NCBI RefSeq assembly: GCF_035920345.1
Contig: NZ_CP109149.1
Location: 6,386,001 to 6,450,000 of the forward strand
Origin: Nocardia vinacea
Lineage (GTDB): Bacteria; Actinomycetota; Actinomycetes; Mycobacteriales; Mycobacteriaceae
Direction of reading: 5' to 3'
DNA: 64,000 nt
Shown: one piece after another, positions 16,828-31,810 of the stretch
How the letters are laid out: the number at the start of each line of letters is the position of its first letter
Numbering within the stretch: the stretch's first letter is position 1
Notes under the pieces: model-generated
What the model saw: only the letters and a program-made list of their open reading frames with translations
The model's database searches: none
What the model was told of the DNA's origin: nothing
Program-made: the position numbers and the translations under genes

Positions 16828-17921
16828 CGAACTCCTCCTGCAGATGTAGCGAGTGACGACGGGTGCGCCGTCGAAAAACGTTGGGGGTCAGCGGCTTTCG
16901 CGTCATCGAGCGGCGCGCCGTCGAGCAGGCTCAGCACCGCGTCCACGGTGAGCGGCACCGCGAGCATGCCGTTGCGGCCGTGGCCGGTGGCCGCCACGAT
17001 CCGGTCGGTGAGCCGTCCGATCAGGGGCAGGTTGTCGGGGGTGCCCGGCCTGGATCCGGCACTGGCCTCGGCCAATTCGTATTCGCCGATACCGGGCAGC
17101 ACCGCCTCGGCGTCGGCGATCAGATCGCGGACACCGGCGACGGTCACCGTCGTGTCGTAGCCCGCCTCGTATTGTGTTGCGCCGACGACGATTCCGTCCA
17201 CGCGCGGCACCAAGTAGACCTGCCTGCCGTGCACTCGCGCGCGAATCACGCGCTGTGGCGGTGGTGTCGCGCCCGGACGATGGCGCAGCCGCAGTATCTC
17301 GCCCTTCACCGGGCGGACCGGGAGACCGGGCCACAGCAGTGCCGATGCCGCGCCCGCGGCGAGCACGATTTGGTCGTGCGGCAGTGCGTTCACCGCGTCG
17401 ACCGTTTCGGCACGTAGCTCGACTCCGGCTGTGCCACAAGCCTTTTGGAGTGCATCCAGCAGTCGCCGGTTGTCGACGGCGGGTTCGGCGGCGGCTCGCA
17501 GACCGGCGCGCACGGTGCGTGCCAGCTCGGGTTCCAGCGCACGCACACCGGCTCGGTCGAGCACCTCGAGTTCATGGCCTCGAGCACCGACCCATTCGGC
17601 CACCGTGCGGAGGTCGGCGGCGTCCGCGCCATCCAGCGCGACGGTCAGGGTTTCATCGGCGACGAATACCGAGACACCGGTCGTCGATTCGAGTCGCGCG
17701 GCGAATTCGGGCCAGCGGGCCAGTGAGGCGGCGCCGAATTCCAGGACCAGATCCTCCCCCGGCCAGCCCTCGGACAGTGGTGCGAGCATCCCCCCGGCAA
17801 CCCACGAGGCACCGGAGCCGATGGCGGGATCGAATACGGTGACCGACCACCCCGCCTCGGCCGCGCGCCAGGCGGCGGCGAGTCCGATGGCGCCGCCACC
17901 GACGACGGCCAGAGTCCGCAT
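16824..17921 (-). CDS. thiO: Glycine oxidase ThiO
   Basis: The 365-residue DAAO-family flavoprotein begins with the FAD dinucleotide motif [19 protein letters not shown]. It shows [20 protein letters not shown] near residue 45 and a C-terminal [13 protein letters not shown] flavin region. It oxidises glycine to dehydroglycine for ThiG. I chose ATG 17921 because the dinucleotide motif then starts at residue 6; the open frame extends 24 codons further, across the thiE start region. It is divergent from thiE with 57 bp between starts, too little space for a TPP riboswitch, and none was seen. Confidence 0.93.
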
Positions 17922-17978
17922 TTGATCCACCTGCCTCACTATTCGCATCCCCACGGTAGCGCGACTACGGTCGAGCAC

Positions 17979-18686
17979 GTGCAACCCTCCCACCAGTTCC
18001 GGTCCCTACCGCCCAGGGAGCGTTTGGCTACCGCCCGGCTGTATCTCTGCACGGACGCACGCAGGGAGAAGGGCGATCTGGCCAGGTTCGCCGAGGCCGC
18101 GTTCGCGGGCGGTGTCGACATCATTCAGCTCAGGGATAAGGGTTCGCCGGGTGAGGCGAAGTTCGGCCCGCTCGAGGCCAAGGCCGAGATCGGCGCACTC
18201 GCCGAATTGAAGGCCGCGGCCCGCAGGCACGGCGCACTGGTCGGGGTAAACGACCGTGCCGATATCGCGCTCGCCGCCGTGGCCGATGTGTTGCACCTCG
18301 GACAGAACGATCTGCCGCCGTGGTACGCGCGACGCATTCTCGGACCCGATGTGGTGATCGGGCGCTCCACCAACAACCGCGCGCAGGCCGGGCTCGCGGC
18401 GATCGACGAGAACGTCGACTATTTCTGCACCGGACCGGTATGGGCCACGCCGACGAAGCCGGGACGTCAGGCGGCGGGCCTGGACCTGGTGCGTTCCACC
18501 GCCGACGCCCACCCGACCCGACCGTGGTTCGCGATCGGCGGCATCGATGCCGAGCGACTTCCCGAGGTGCTGGCGGCGGGAGCCGAGCGCGTCGTCGTGG
18601 TGCGTGCGATTACCGAAGCGCGTGATCCAGAGGCGGCAGCCCGGCATCTGAAAACAGCGCTGCTGCACAACGCACAGCTCCGCTGA
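17979..18686 (+). CDS. thiE: Thiamine-phosphate synthase ThiE
   Basis: A 235-residue TIM-barrel protein with [13 protein letters not shown], a [12 protein letters not shown] segment, [11 protein letters not shown], and the phosphate loops [13 protein letters not shown] and [14 protein letters not shown]. It joins HMP-pyrophosphate to thiazole phosphate to give thiamine phosphate. GTG 17979 is the most plausible start because homologues begin shortly before [12 protein letters not shown]; an ATG-like start at 17922 would overlap the thiO start codon. It is divergent from thiOSG, as in mycobacteria. Confidence 0.93.
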   Translation: MQPSHQFRSLPPRERLATARLYLCTDARREKGDLARFAEAAFAGGVDIIQLRDKGSPGEAKFGPLEAKAEIGALAELKAAARRHGALVGVNDRADIALAAVADVLHLGQNDLPPWYARRILGPDVVIGRSTNNRAQAGLAAIDENVDYFCTGPVWATPTKPGRQAAGLDLVRSTADAHPTRPWFAIGGIDAERLPEVLAAGAERVVVVRAITEARDPEAAARHLKTALLHNAQLR

Positions 18687-18795
18687 CACTCGCAGCGCGG
18701 CTAAGGCTCATCGAGCGCAGTCGAATGGCGGCCCAGAACCTCGCCGCCAACCACCATGTGAGTACCTCGACAAAGCCCACACGGACCCCACAGCT

Positions 18796-19503
18796 TCAAG
18801 ACAGCACCTGAACCCGGGTGAGCGACAAGACCGAATCGGGCGGGGCGAGCTCCGAATTCGCGGCTGTCTGCACGGCATCCGTCGCATCAATATCCGGGTC
18901 GACGATGCGGGCGTAGGCACCTGGACCTTCGGGCTCGGCGTGCAACCAGACGAAGCCCTGATCGGCGAGGTCGACGGTGCGAGGCAGCGCGGCCGCGACC
19001 GTATCGGCGTCGTCCACGTCGATGTCGTCGAGGCAGACGCGCGCCGGAGCCGCCCGCAACGCAGGCCAGGAGGCAGCGAAGCCGGGGTGCAGCGGGTGGC
19101 TGTCGACCTCGTCCTCGGGGACCCAGGCCAACGCACTGCTCTCCCGGTTGCGACTGGTAGGCAGAGTCATCACGGCATCGGCCACCACGGTGGTGTACGT
19201 CCAGCCGCTCAATGCCGTCGCGGTGATTCGCTCGCCGCGCACCCGAACATCGGCGGGATCGATACCCGCCTCCTCCCATGCCTCGCGGACCGCCGCATGC
19301 ACCGGGGTCTCGTGGCTGTCGCGGGCGCCGCCGGGCAGCGCCCAGGTGCCGCCCTGATGACTCCACGGCGCGCGGTGCTGCAACAACACCGCGGAAACGC
19401 CGCCCGCGAGCGGGGCGCGCAGCAGAAGTCCGGCGGCGCCGAAGCGGCCCCAATGCCGCAATCCGTCCGAGCCGCGTGACCAACCGTCACCGTCACCACG
19501 CAT
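18796..19503 (-). CDS. Nudix hydrolase, MutT3-like
   Basis: From ATG 19503 the product is 235 residues. It contains a full Nudix box starting GGARDSHETPVHAAVREAWE and continuing EAGI (about residues 62-85), so it hydrolyses a nucleoside diphosphate-X substrate with Mg2+. Its place between thiE and the glnX-glnH-pknG operon equals that of mutT3 (Rv0413), a proposed 8-oxo-GTP/dGTP sanitiser. The C-terminal 100 residues are less conserved. It is convergent with thiE and divergent from glnX, with about 115 bp between starts. Confidence 0.85.
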   Translation of the reverse strand: MRGDGDGWSRGSDGLRHWGRFGAAGLLLRAPLAGGVSAVLLQHRAPWSHQGGTWALPGGARDSHETPVHAAVREAWEEAGIDPADVRVRGERITATALSGWTYTTVVADAVMTLPTSRNRESSALAWVPEDEVDSHPLHPGFAASWPALRAAPARVCLDDIDVDDADTVAAALPRTVDLADQGFVWLHAEPEGPGAYARIVDPDIDATDAVQTAANSELAPPDSVLSLTRVQVLS

Positions 19504-19617
19504 CTGGTTACCATCCTCATCTAGCCGTTGCGCGGTTGTTTCACACGCCACGGCGCCGGTAAGACCACAATAAGCTCCCAGCAGGAGCACATGTGCGCAC
19601 CAACCGGGGAGGTGGAG

Positions 19618-20996
19618 ATGGCAGCGCTCGATTCGACGACGGCCCCGCGGCCGCCGTCGGTCATGACGGCCGATGTCGGGCCCGAGCGGCTGGACGTGCC
19701 GCGCGAGGCTGGGCTACGCGCCCATCTGGACCCGGCCAACCTACGATCCTTCGCGCTATCGACACCGGGCCGGCTCATCGCCATCGGTCTGCTGCTCGTC
19801 GGCCTGTGCCTGGCCGCGGGCATGATGACCGCCGCGACGGTGAGCGACCGCCAGCAGGCACTGGACATCCTGCTCGACGACACCGAGCCGGACGCGAACT
19901 CCTCCCATCACCTCTACACCTCGCTGTCCATCGCGGACGCCGCGGCGAGTACCGCGTTCATCGCGGGCGGCCTGGAACCGGAGACCGTGCGCGACCGCTA
20001 CAGCCAGGCGCTCGGCGAGGCCTCCGCGGAATTGGTGACGCAATCGGGTCATGCGGCCGGCGAGGCGACCGCTGACGATCCGGACACCCGGCTGCGCACG
20101 GGCATCGCCACCGGCCTTCCGGTCTACTCTGGTCTTGTCGAAACCGCCCGTGCGAACAACCGCAACGGGTACCCGGTCGGCGCCGCGTATTTGAGCGAGG
20201 CATCGAATCAGATGCAGACCGTCCTGCTGCCGATGGCCGCACAGCTGCAGAGCCATCGCTCCGATGCTGTCAGCGCGGCCCAGCGGCATCATGTGCAGCC
20301 GCCGTGGTCCGCGATCGGTGTGCTGATTCTGGCGTTGGGCGCACTGGTCTGGTCGCAGTTCGATCTGTCGAAGCGCTGGCACCGCGTGCTCAATCCGGGA
20401 CTGCTGCTCGCCTCGGCCGCGATACTGATCCTGTTGGCGTGGACGCTGATCGCCGGATCCGTCTCCGCGGCGGAAATGATCGGTGGCCGTGACCACGGCG
20501 CGGTGCCGAGCTCCCGTTTGACCGAGAGCCGCATTCTGACCCAGCAGGCCCGTTCGGCGGAGACGCTGAAGCTGGTGCGTCGCGACGCGACCGGCGACTA
20601 CGACCGGACCTACGAGTCGAGTGTCACCCGACTCGACGAACTACTCAGCGGCTATCCCTCCGATGCGCCCGCCGCCGATGAGATCGAGCAGGCCCGTGCG
20701 GCACTTATCCGTTGGCGAGCGGCCCATCAGCGCATGAACGACAGCCTCGCGCACGGCGACTTCGTCGGGGCGGCAACGGTGGCGACCGGGCCTGGTACGG
20801 CGGATGCCGAAGCACAGGTGGAATCGCTGGACCGCGCACTGGGACTGGGTTTGGACGCAACGCGCGATACGTTGCGCGACAACATCTCCGGCGCGGCCCG
20901 ATCACTCGACTTCCTGGCACCGGGCGCGATGGTGCTGGGGATACTCGCCGCGGCCTATGTCGGCCTCGGTATCTGGCCGCGACTTCGGGAGTACCG

Positions 20997-21000
<4 letters not shown>
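19618..21000 (+). CDS. glnX: GlnX-like transmembrane sensor of the PknG pathway
   Basis: A 460-residue membrane protein. One helix near residues 48-70 (LIAIGLLLVGLCLAAGMMTAA) is followed by an extracytoplasmic helical domain of about 150 residues. A central pair of helices (WSAIGVLILALGALVW, LLLASAAILILLAWTLIAG), a second external domain and a C-terminal helix follow. In mycobacteria GlnX couples the lipoprotein GlnH to PknG. The operon here is the same: glnX overlaps glnH by 4 bp and pknG follows by 5 bp. ATG 19618 has the better ribosome-binding site (GGAGGTGGAG); ATG 19591 is an alternative. Confidence 0.88.
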
Positions 21001-24520
<3,520 letters not shown>

Positions 24521-24894
24521 ATTCGAAGCTGGACGACTGATCTCGTACGAACATGGGTAACTCATCGGGTACCCCCAAAACCGAGCCACCCTCGCAACCG
24601 CCGGCCCGCGACGACCGGCCCCCCACCTCCCAACGACCGGCAAAAGGCCCGGGGAGGCGGGGGAGCCTCGGATCTCGATTCGCGGAGCAGTCGGCACACC
24701 GATGATCCCCCGGGATTCCGCGCTTCCGGCCCGCCCCGGGGGCAGCCGGAGCGGGCACATCGGGAGTGGCGAGGGCATCGCGGTCCCGATAGCGGCGGAG
24801 GTCCGGCCCCGGTTTCGGCGTCCGGCGCGAACCTGATCCGATACCAATACTGCCGCGGCGAGTGTGAGGATTCCGTGAGGTTTTCTAGAGTCGC
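24521..24894. other. Gene-free stretch between convergent pknG and ackA
   Basis: About 374 bp of GC-rich DNA. No open frame with native codon use, RNA gene or convincing terminator hairpin was found. It must contain the 3' ends of both convergent transcripts. Confidence 0.55.
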
Positions 24895-26157
24895 TCAATC
24901 AGCGCGCTGAGCTGCGACAACGCGGAGCGCGGCCTGCGCTATCGCCAATTCCTCATTGGTCGGCACGACCAGCACGGCAACCTCTGCGCCCGGTGCGGAG
25001 ATATGCCGGGCCGCGCGGTCCGCAGCGGTGTTGCGGGCCGGGTCGACTGCGATGCCGAAGCGGGACAGCCCGGCGAGTGCGTCGGCGCGGACCTGCGGGC
25101 TGTTCTCGCCGACGCCCGCGGTGAAGGTGATGGCATCGACGCCACCGAGCTCGATCAGATACGCGCCGAGGTAGCGGCGCAGGCGGTGGATGTACACGTC
25201 GTAGGCCAGGCGCGCCGCGGCGTCGCCCCCGTCGATGAGCCGCTGCAACTCACGGAAGTCGTTGACGCCGGATAGGCCCTTGAGTCCGGCGTTGCGGTTC
25301 AGCATTTCGTCGATCTGGTCGACATCCATGTGGGCCGCGCGGACCAGATGCGCGAAGATCCCGGGATCGAGATCGCCGCCCCTGGTCCCCATCACCAAGC
25401 CTTCCAGCGGGGTGAGGCCCATGGTGGTGTCGATCGGGTGTCCGCCGCGTATGGCCGATGCCGACGCGCCGTTGCCGAGGTGGAAGATAATCTGATTCAG
25501 GTCTGCGGGATCGCGATCGAGCAGCGCGGCGACCCGGCCGGAGACGTACTCGTGCGACGTGCCGTGGAAGCCGTACTTCCGGATGCCATGCGCGGCAGCG
25601 AGTTTCGCATCGATGGCGTAGGTCTTGGCGGCATCGGGGAGGCCGTGGAAGAACGCGGTGTCGAAGACCGCCACCTGCGGTACGCCGGGCAGCAGTTCGC
25701 GCGCGCTCTCGATGCCCGCGACATTCGCCGGATTGTGCAGCGGCGCAAGCGAAGACAGGTCGGATATGGCCGCGACCACGTCGTCATCGATGAGCGTCGG
25801 CCGGTAGAACACTTCGCCGCCGTGCACCACGCGGTGCCCGACCGCGCGCACCCCGGCGGTGGCCAGATCGTGGCCGGATTCGGCGAACACATCGAAAACC
25901 AGCCGCAGCCCCGCCGTGTGATCGGCGATCGGCTGTCGATGCTGGATGGTTCGGCCATCGACCTGATGCTCGATCCCGGCCTGCTCCTCGCCGATCCGAT
26001 CGACCATGCCGGACGCGGCGACCACACCCGACTCCGGGTCCAGCAGCTGGTATTTGATCGACGACGAGCCGGAATTGATCACCAGCACGAGGTCATTGCG
26101 CCCACCGGTCGCCCGACCACCGCTCCGCATCGAATCGCTGCGCGATGCCGCGTTCAT
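24895..26157 (-). CDS. ackA: Acetate kinase AckA with repeat-derived leader
   Basis: A 420-residue acetate kinase: [17 protein letters not shown] phosphate-binding start, [41 protein letters not shown] and [10 protein letters not shown]. It interconverts acetyl phosphate and ADP with acetate and ATP. The start at ATG 26157 is supported by an excellent AGGAGG site 8 bp upstream. About 20 residues then precede the conserved fold and match the leaders of the carboxylase subunits ([16 protein letters not shown]). Homologues lack this leader. It lies 90 bp after pta in the same direction and corresponds to Rv0409. Confidence 0.95.
   Translation of the reverse strand: MNAASRSDSMRSGGRATGGRNDLVLVINSGSSSIKYQLLDPESGVVAASGMVDRIGEEQAGIEHQVDGRTIQHRQPIADHTAGLRLVFDVFAESGHDLATAGVRAVGHRVVHGGEVFYRPTLIDDDVVAAISDLSSLAPLHNPANVAGIESARELLPGVPQVAVFDTAFFHGLPDAAKTYAIDAKLAAAHGIRKYGFHGTSHEYVSGRVAALLDRDPADLNQIIFHLGNGASASAIRGGHPIDTTMGLTPLEGLVMGTRGGDLDPGIFAHLVRAAHMDVDQIDEMLNRNAGLKGLSGVNDFRELQRLIDGGDAAARLAYDVYIHRLRRYLGAYLIELGGVDAITFTAGVGENSPQVRADALAGLSRFGIAVDPARNTAADRAARHISAPGAEVAVLVVPTNEELAIAQAALRVVAAQRAD
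26101..26157 (-). repeat. Start-codon-proximal repeat, copy 3 (ackA)
   Basis: The first 57 bp of ackA carry the same repeat as the two carboxylase genes, offset by one added codon after ATG. It contains GCATCGCGCAGCGATTCGAT and GGTCGGGCGACC; the latter is a small inverted repeat. Confidence 0.8.
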
Positions 26158-26247
26158 ATCTGCACCTCCTGCATCACGCGCGTGCCCCGCACTCGGTCAG
26201 CAACCGCGAACCCGGTCGCATTGTTCCGCTGTGTGCCACACCGCACA

Positions 26248-28320
26248 TCAGCTCTCCTCTGCCTGGATCGCGGTGATGGCAACCGTATTGACGATATCGG
26301 CGACGAGCGCACCGCGGGACAGGTCGTTGACCGGTTTGCGCAGCCCCTGCAGCACCGGGCCGATCGCGATCGCACCGGCGCTGCGCTGGACCGCCTTGTA
26401 GGTGTTGTTACCGGTGTTGAGGTCGGGAAACACGAAGACCGTTGCGCGCCCCGCCACTTCGGAATCCGGGAGTTTGGTGGTGGCCACCGTGGGTTCGATC
26501 GCGGCGTCGTACTGGATCGGGCCCTCCACCAGCAGTTCCGGCTCGCGCTCGCGAACCAGTTTGGTGGCCACGCGCACCTTGTCCACATCGGCGCCGCTGC
26601 CGGATTCACCGGTCGAGTAGGACAGCATCGCGACGCGCGGGTCGATGCCGAAGCGAGCCGCGGTGCGCGCGGAGGAGATCGCGATATCGGCCAGCTGCTC
26701 CGAGGTCGGATCGGGCACAACGGCACAGTCGCCGTAGGCGAGCACCCGATCGGCCAGGCACATGAGGAACACACTGGAGACCGTGGACACCCCCGGGACG
26801 GTCTTGATGATCTCGAAGGACGGCCGGATGGTGTGCGCCGTGGTGTGGGCCGCACCGGAGACCATGCCGTCCGCAATGCCTTTGTGCACCATCATGGTGC
26901 CGAAATACGAGATATCGGCCATGGTTTCGCGGGCGCGCTCGAGTGTCATGCCCTTGTGCTTGCGCAGTTCGGTGTATTCCGCGGCGAATTCGTCGAGGTA
27001 ACCGGAGGTGCGCGGGTCGAGTACCCGTGCTGCCGAGATATCGACGCCGAGTTCGGCGGCACGGGCACGCACCGCCGCCTCGTCGCCGAGAATGACCAGA
27101 TCCGCGATCTTGCGCTGCAGCACCCGCCCCGCCGCACGCAGGATGCGGTCGTCGTCGCCCTCGGGCAGCACAATGGTCTTGCGGTTCGCCCTGGCGCGTT
27201 CGATCAGCTGGTATTCGAACATTTGCGGCGTCACCACCGAGGTATCCGGGATTTCGATGCGCTGCAACAACTCCGACGCGTCGACATGCTGTTCCATCAG
27301 GGCCAGCGCGGTGTCGACCTTGCGCGGGCTGCCCGCCGACATGCGGCCGCGGGTGCGGTAGGCGGCGCTCGCGGCGTCGTAGGTGCCCAGTTCCGTGGTG
27401 AGGATGGGCAGTTTGGGTTTGAGGCCGTTCATCAGCCTGGCTATGGCCGGATGCGGCAGCATGCCACCGTTCATGATGATGCCCGACAGCGACGGAAAGC
27501 CTTCCGCCTCATGCGCATTCACGACACTGAGCAGCACGTCTGAACGATCGCCCGGCGCGATGACCACGACACCGTCGACCAACCGCTCGAGAATATGTTC
27601 GGCCGTCATGCCGCCGACCATGACCTTCAATGCCTCACGCTGCAGCAATTCCACATCACCGCTGTACATTTCGCCGCCGATCGCGGTGCACAGCTCGGCT
27701 ACTGTCGGCGAAATCAGCAGCGGCACTTCGGGTAACGTCCAGGACGGCACATCGAAGCCCTCGAGAGCAACACCGACTTCATCCAATTGCTCTGGGGCGC
27801 AACGGTTGGCGATGATGGCCACCAAGTGCGCGTGTTCGAGGGAAAGCTCGTGTGCACACAGCTCGGCCAGCTGCTCGACCTCGTCGGGAGTGCGGCCAGA
27901 ACCACGCACGACCAGCAGTACGGGCGCGCCGAGGTTCACTGCGATGCGGGCATTGAAGCGCAGTTCGCTCGGGCTGGCCACATCGGTGTAGTCGCTGCCG
28001 ACGATCACTACCGCGTCACACAGCTTCGCGACCTCGTGGAAGCGCATGACGATCTCGCTGATCGCGGCATCCGGATCCGCGTGTACCTGCTCGTAGGTGA
28101 CGCCGATGGCCTGCGCGTAATCGATATCGGCGGTGCTGTGCTCGAGCAGCAGTTCCAGGACGTAATCCGGCTCGGTGGTCGAGCGGGTGATCGGCCGGAA
28201 TACGCCGACCCGGGCGGTGGTCGCGCACAGCATCTGGAGCATGCCGAGGGCCACCGTCGATTTTCCGGTGTCACCCTCCGGAGATGCGATGTACACAGCG
28301 GATGGAGCGGAATCGGCCAT
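26248..28320 (-). CDS. pta: Phosphate acetyltransferase Pta (long form)
   Basis: The 690-residue long-form enzyme has an N-terminal P-loop domain (IASPEGDTGKSTVALG), a central DRTGG-type domain and a C-terminal catalytic domain from about residue 370. The catalytic domain contains TIVLPEGDDDRILRA and MLSYSTGESGSG. It makes acetyl phosphate from acetyl-CoA and feeds AckA. ATG 28320 is preferred because the P-loop domain then begins at residue 8; the longer frame adds an unconserved leader. The N-terminal P-loop domain is thought to be regulatory. Equivalent to Rv0408. Confidence 0.95.
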   Translation of the reverse strand: MADSAPSAVYIASPEGDTGKSTVALGMLQMLCATTARVGVFRPITRSTTEPDYVLELLLEHSTADIDYAQAIGVTYEQVHADPDAAISEIVMRFHEVAKLCDAVVIVGSDYTDVASPSELRFNARIAVNLGAPVLLVVRGSGRTPDEVEQLAELCAHELSLEHAHLVAIIANRCAPEQLDEVGVALEGFDVPSWTLPEVPLLISPTVAELCTAIGGEMYSGDVELLQREALKVMVGGMTAEHILERLVDGVVVIAPGDRSDVLLSVVNAHEAEGFPSLSGIIMNGGMLPHPAIARLMNGLKPKLPILTTELGTYDAASAAYRTRGRMSAGSPRKVDTALALMEQHVDASELLQRIEIPDTSVVTPQMFEYQLIERARANRKTIVLPEGDDDRILRAAGRVLQRKIADLVILGDEAAVRARAAELGVDISAARVLDPRTSGYLDEFAAEYTELRKHKGMTLERARETMADISYFGTMMVHKGIADGMVSGAAHTTAHTIRPSFEIIKTVPGVSTVSSVFLMCLADRVLAYGDCAVVPDPTSEQLADIAISSARTAARFGIDPRVAMLSYSTGESGSGADVDKVRVATKLVREREPELLVEGPIQYDAAIEPTVATTKLPDSEVAGRATVFVFPDLNTGNNTYKAVQRSAGAIAIGPVLQGLRKPVNDLSRGALVADIVNTVAITAIQAEES

Positions 28321-28414
28321 GCCCCAGAGCTTAGTAAAGCCGCGGCTACCTCGACCGTTCGGCGAGACGGCGATCACGAACTCCTATTCGCACCGGTCCG
28401 GATATAGTCCGGGC

Positions 28415-28918
28415 ATGGCTGAGCAATTCCCGAAGCGGCAGTGGGGTTCGAACACCAATTTTCTTGCCCGGCTAGCGACCAAGCTCGCTTCCACCAAACC
28501 CGGGTCGTGGCTGATTCGGAAGGTTACCCCGCTGGATCGGGCCATCCTCGAGCGCACGAATGCCAAGTACACGCTCCTCGGTCCGATCGGTGCCCCGGTC
28601 ATGCTGCTGACCACCACCGGCCGCAAATCCGGTGAGCCGCGCACCCAACCGCTGCTCTGCCTGCACGACGGTGCCACCATCTACGTGATCGGCAGCAACT
28701 TCGGCCAGCAGCAGCATCCGGCCTGGACCACCAACCTCCTGGCGAACCCGAATGCCACCGTCGCCATCGCAGGTCAACGCATCCCCGTGCGCGCCACCCT
28801 GGTCGAGTCCGACAAGGACGCCCTGTTCGCCCGCTTCGTCGAGATCACCAGCGCCTACGGCATCTACCGCACCCGCACCACCCGAGACCTGCGCATCTTC
28901 GCCCTCACCCGCGCCTGA
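28415..28918 (+). CDS. Deazaflavin (F420)-dependent nitroreductase family protein, Ddn-like
   Basis: A 167-residue split beta-barrel protein of the Ddn/DUF385 family. It shows PVMLLTTTGRKSGEPRTQPL near residue 60, YVIGSNFGQQQHPAWTTNL near 91 and the C-terminal RTTRDLRIFALTR. Members bind coenzyme F420 and reduce quinones, nitro compounds or lipids. It lies between pta and fgd, whose product reduces F420, so a supply-and-use link is plausible. It is divergent from pta, with 94 bp between the starts. Confidence 0.85.
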   Translation: MAEQFPKRQWGSNTNFLARLATKLASTKPGSWLIRKVTPLDRAILERTNAKYTLLGPIGAPVMLLTTTGRKSGEPRTQPLLCLHDGATIYVIGSNFGQQQHPAWTTNLLANPNATVAIAGQRIPVRATLVESDKDALFARFVEITSAYGIYRTRTTRDLRIFALTRA

Positions 28919-29045
28919 CCAATCGCGGGAACCGGACCCACACACCGAGTGCATGCCCCGGCTTACCAGCGCGCCGAAGCCAGTCGAATGGTCGCTGCGG
29001 AACCAATCGCGGCCAGACTCACCTCAATTGGCCATTTCGCCTGAG

Positions 29046-29106
29046 CCGGCCGAGCATCGCGGATCCGGCCGAACATGGGCAGGCAAGCCCGTCGATGCTC
29101 GGCCGG
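29046..29106. terminator. 14-bp inverted repeat between convergent genes
   Basis: CCGGCCGAGCATCG and CGATGCTCGGCCGG are perfectly complementary with 33 nt between them. They lie between the Ddn-like gene and fgd, which converge, so bidirectional termination is likely. Confidence 0.5.
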
Positions 29107-29122
29107 TGCGACCAGTTGCGGC

Positions 29123-30133
29123 TCAGCCCAAGGCGCGGAGGCGGGGAGCCAGGTCGCGCTGGAAGAGGTCGAGGAAGCGGGACTGGTCGTGGCCGGGGGC
29201 GTGGAAGACCAGGTGGTTGAGGCCGGCGTCGAGGTACGGCTTGATTTGTTCGACGGCCTGGTCCGGATCATTGGCGACGATCCAGCGCTTGGCGATCTGC
29301 TCGATCGGGAGGGCGTCGGCGGCGGCCTCCATTTCGATCGGATCGGTAATGGAATGCTTCTGCTCGGCGGTCAGCGAGAGCGGGGCCCAGAAGCGCGTAT
29401 TCTCCAGTGCCAGTTCGGGATCGGTGTCGTAGGAGATCTTGATCTCGATCATCCGGTCGATCTGCTCGACGGCGCGTCCGGCCTTGGCGGCGCCCTCCGC
29501 GACGGCGGGCATCAACTTCTCGGTGTACAGGTCCATACCCTTGCCGGAGGTACAGATGAAACCGTCACCGGCGCGGCCCGCGTAGCGCGCGACCAGCGGT
29601 CCGCCCGCGGCGATATAGATCGGGATGCCGCCCTTGGGCACGTCGTAGATCGAGGCGCCGACGGTCTTGTAGTACTCGCCGTCGAAGTCGGTGCGTTCAC
29701 CGGTCCACAGCGCGCGCATGAGGTCGACCGATTCGCGCAGCCGAGCGAAACGCTCCTTGAATTCGGGCCATTCGCCGGTGTAGCCGGTGGCGATCTCATT
29801 GAGCGCCTCACCGCTGCCGACACCGAGCATGACACGATCGGGGTAAAGACAACCCATGGTCGCGAAGGCCTGCGCGATCACGGCGGGGTTGTAGCGAAAG
29901 GTCGGGGTGAGCACCGAGGTGCCGAGTTGGATGCGCTTGGTGCGCTCACCGACCGCGGCCATCCAGGCCAGCGAGAACGGCGCATGCCCGCCCTTGTGCC
30001 GCCACGGCTGGAAATGGTCGCTCACCGTCGCGCTGTCGAGGCCGTGGTCCTCGGCCGCCACCGCGATTTCCACCAATTCCCGCGGTCCGAACTGTTCCGC
30101 CGACGCCTTGTATCCGAGCTTGAGATCACCCAT
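29123..30133 (-). CDS. fgd: F420-dependent glucose-6-phosphate dehydrogenase
   Basis: At 336 residues it has exactly the length of M. tuberculosis Fgd1 and shares long identical stretches, for example [26 protein letters not shown] and [20 protein letters not shown]. It oxidises glucose 6-phosphate and reduces F420 to F420H2, the main source of this cofactor in actinobacteria. ATG 30133 has a CAGGAG site 9 bp upstream. The long open frame upstream of it is a non-coding and pseudogene region and is not part of this gene. Confidence 0.96.
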   Translation of the reverse strand: MGDLKLGYKASAEQFGPRELVEIAVAAEDHGLDSATVSDHFQPWRHKGGHAPFSLAWMAAVGERTKRIQLGTSVLTPTFRYNPAVIAQAFATMGCLYPDRVMLGVGSGEALNEIATGYTGEWPEFKERFARLRESVDLMRALWTGERTDFDGEYYKTVGASIYDVPKGGIPIYIAAGGPLVARYAGRAGDGFICTSGKGMDLYTEKLMPAVAEGAAKAGRAVEQIDRMIEIKISYDTDPELALENTRFWAPLSLTAEQKHSITDPIEMEAAADALPIEQIAKRWIVANDPDQAVEQIKPYLDAGLNHLVFHAPGHDQSRFLDLFQRDLAPRLRALG

Positions 30134-30875
30134 ATGCGCCACTCCTGTCGCTTCGCTCAACGGTCCGTGCGGGAGGTTCCGCACACCGTCGGCCGCCTGA
30201 ATCCCGCGACCGCATCCCGGTACAACCGCAAGGGCGACACCGGAGTTCCCGAGCCGCGATCGGCCTACCTGAGCGCTGCGCGATCGGTTCTCACACGGCC
30301 TCCCCTCGACCATAGTCAGCGCGTCCTGGGAAGGTGCGCAGGGCCGCACCCCGTGATCGCAATAACCAGTCGGCATCACGCTCCGGGGACTGGATCTGCG
30401 TCGGCAGAAGAACCGGACATTCGAGGTGCTGCGTATCGCTGAGGTGCGACTCCCGGCGGGTTGCAGCCTGCGGCGCAGCAAGTCGCTGACGGCTCTCGGG
30501 GGAAGTCGGTATCGGCTCACGATGCGGCCGCAAGCCGGGGACGGCTCACGGCGAGGCAGCCAGTCGAAATCCCCGATCACGGTGACACCCCGGGCATTCG
30601 GCAGACCGCGAACGAGGTGCCATCCACCTCGCCGTCGAGGGTGGTGTAGTGACGCGGGTGCGCGCCGAGCACATCCCACAGGTGTTCGTGGCGCCCCTCG
30701 CCGATGAGGTGCAGGTCCAGCTCGCCGACGATGGGCAGGAAGCGCTAGCCGTCTGCGCTGATCTGCGACGACTCAGAGCGACGCGGCAAGTGGGTGGCTC
30801 TCAGGGCGGTGTGGGGATGGTCGCATCGGGTCCGGTATTCACACGCTGGGTGGGCGGATAGCCGACAATTGACTC
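30134..30875. other. Long gap upstream of fgd holding only a glgB fragment
   Basis: About 740 bp lie between the divergent fgd and HAD phosphatase starts. Apart from the decayed glgB piece at 30555-30765 no coding region is supported; short open frames here lack ribosome-binding sites and consistent codon use. The fgd promoter and 5' leader must lie within it. Confidence 0.6.
30555..30765 (-). pseudogene. Decayed fragment of glycogen branching enzyme gene (glgB)
   Basis: Read leftward, the segment encodes [20 protein letters not shown], then [13 protein letters not shown], then [10 protein letters not shown] one-base shift follows, then [15 protein letters not shown]. Actinobacterial GlgB N-terminal domains have exactly this series, including [17 protein letters not shown]. 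An in-frame TAG at 30745-30747 replaces the usual Tyr codon before RFLP. Nothing resembling the catalytic barrel follows. This is a truncated, frameshifted, nonsense-bearing relic. Confidence 0.65.
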
Positions 30876-31673
<798 letters not shown>

Positions 31674-31696
31674 CCCCCGCCCCCGCGGGCGATCAA

Positions 31697-31757
31697 GATC
31701 AGGTGGAACTGGTGGCGTAGCCTTCTCGCGGTTTGCCGCGATGGTTTCCACCTGATC
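31697..31757. terminator. Two-level palindrome between convergent genes
   Basis: Outer arms GATCAGGTGGAA / TTCCACCTGATC are a perfect 12-bp inverted repeat. An inner CGCGG-TTTG-CCGCG hairpin sits near the centre. It separates the HAD phosphatase from the leftward MarR gene and is probably a bidirectional terminator. Confidence 0.55.
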
Positions 31758-31810
31758 ATTTGTCCATTCGGGCGCTGGGATTAGCGACAGTGCCGAACAG
31801 CAGCTGGGGA

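Noticed and set aside
17922..17978. TPP riboswitch between thiO and thiE
   Set aside because: Only 57 bp separate the starts and no CUGAGA-type core or thi-box stems are present.
30134..30679. N-terminal extension of fgd
   Set aside because: The fgd start at 30133 gives exactly the known 336 residues; the upstream frame is partly glgB relic and otherwise random.
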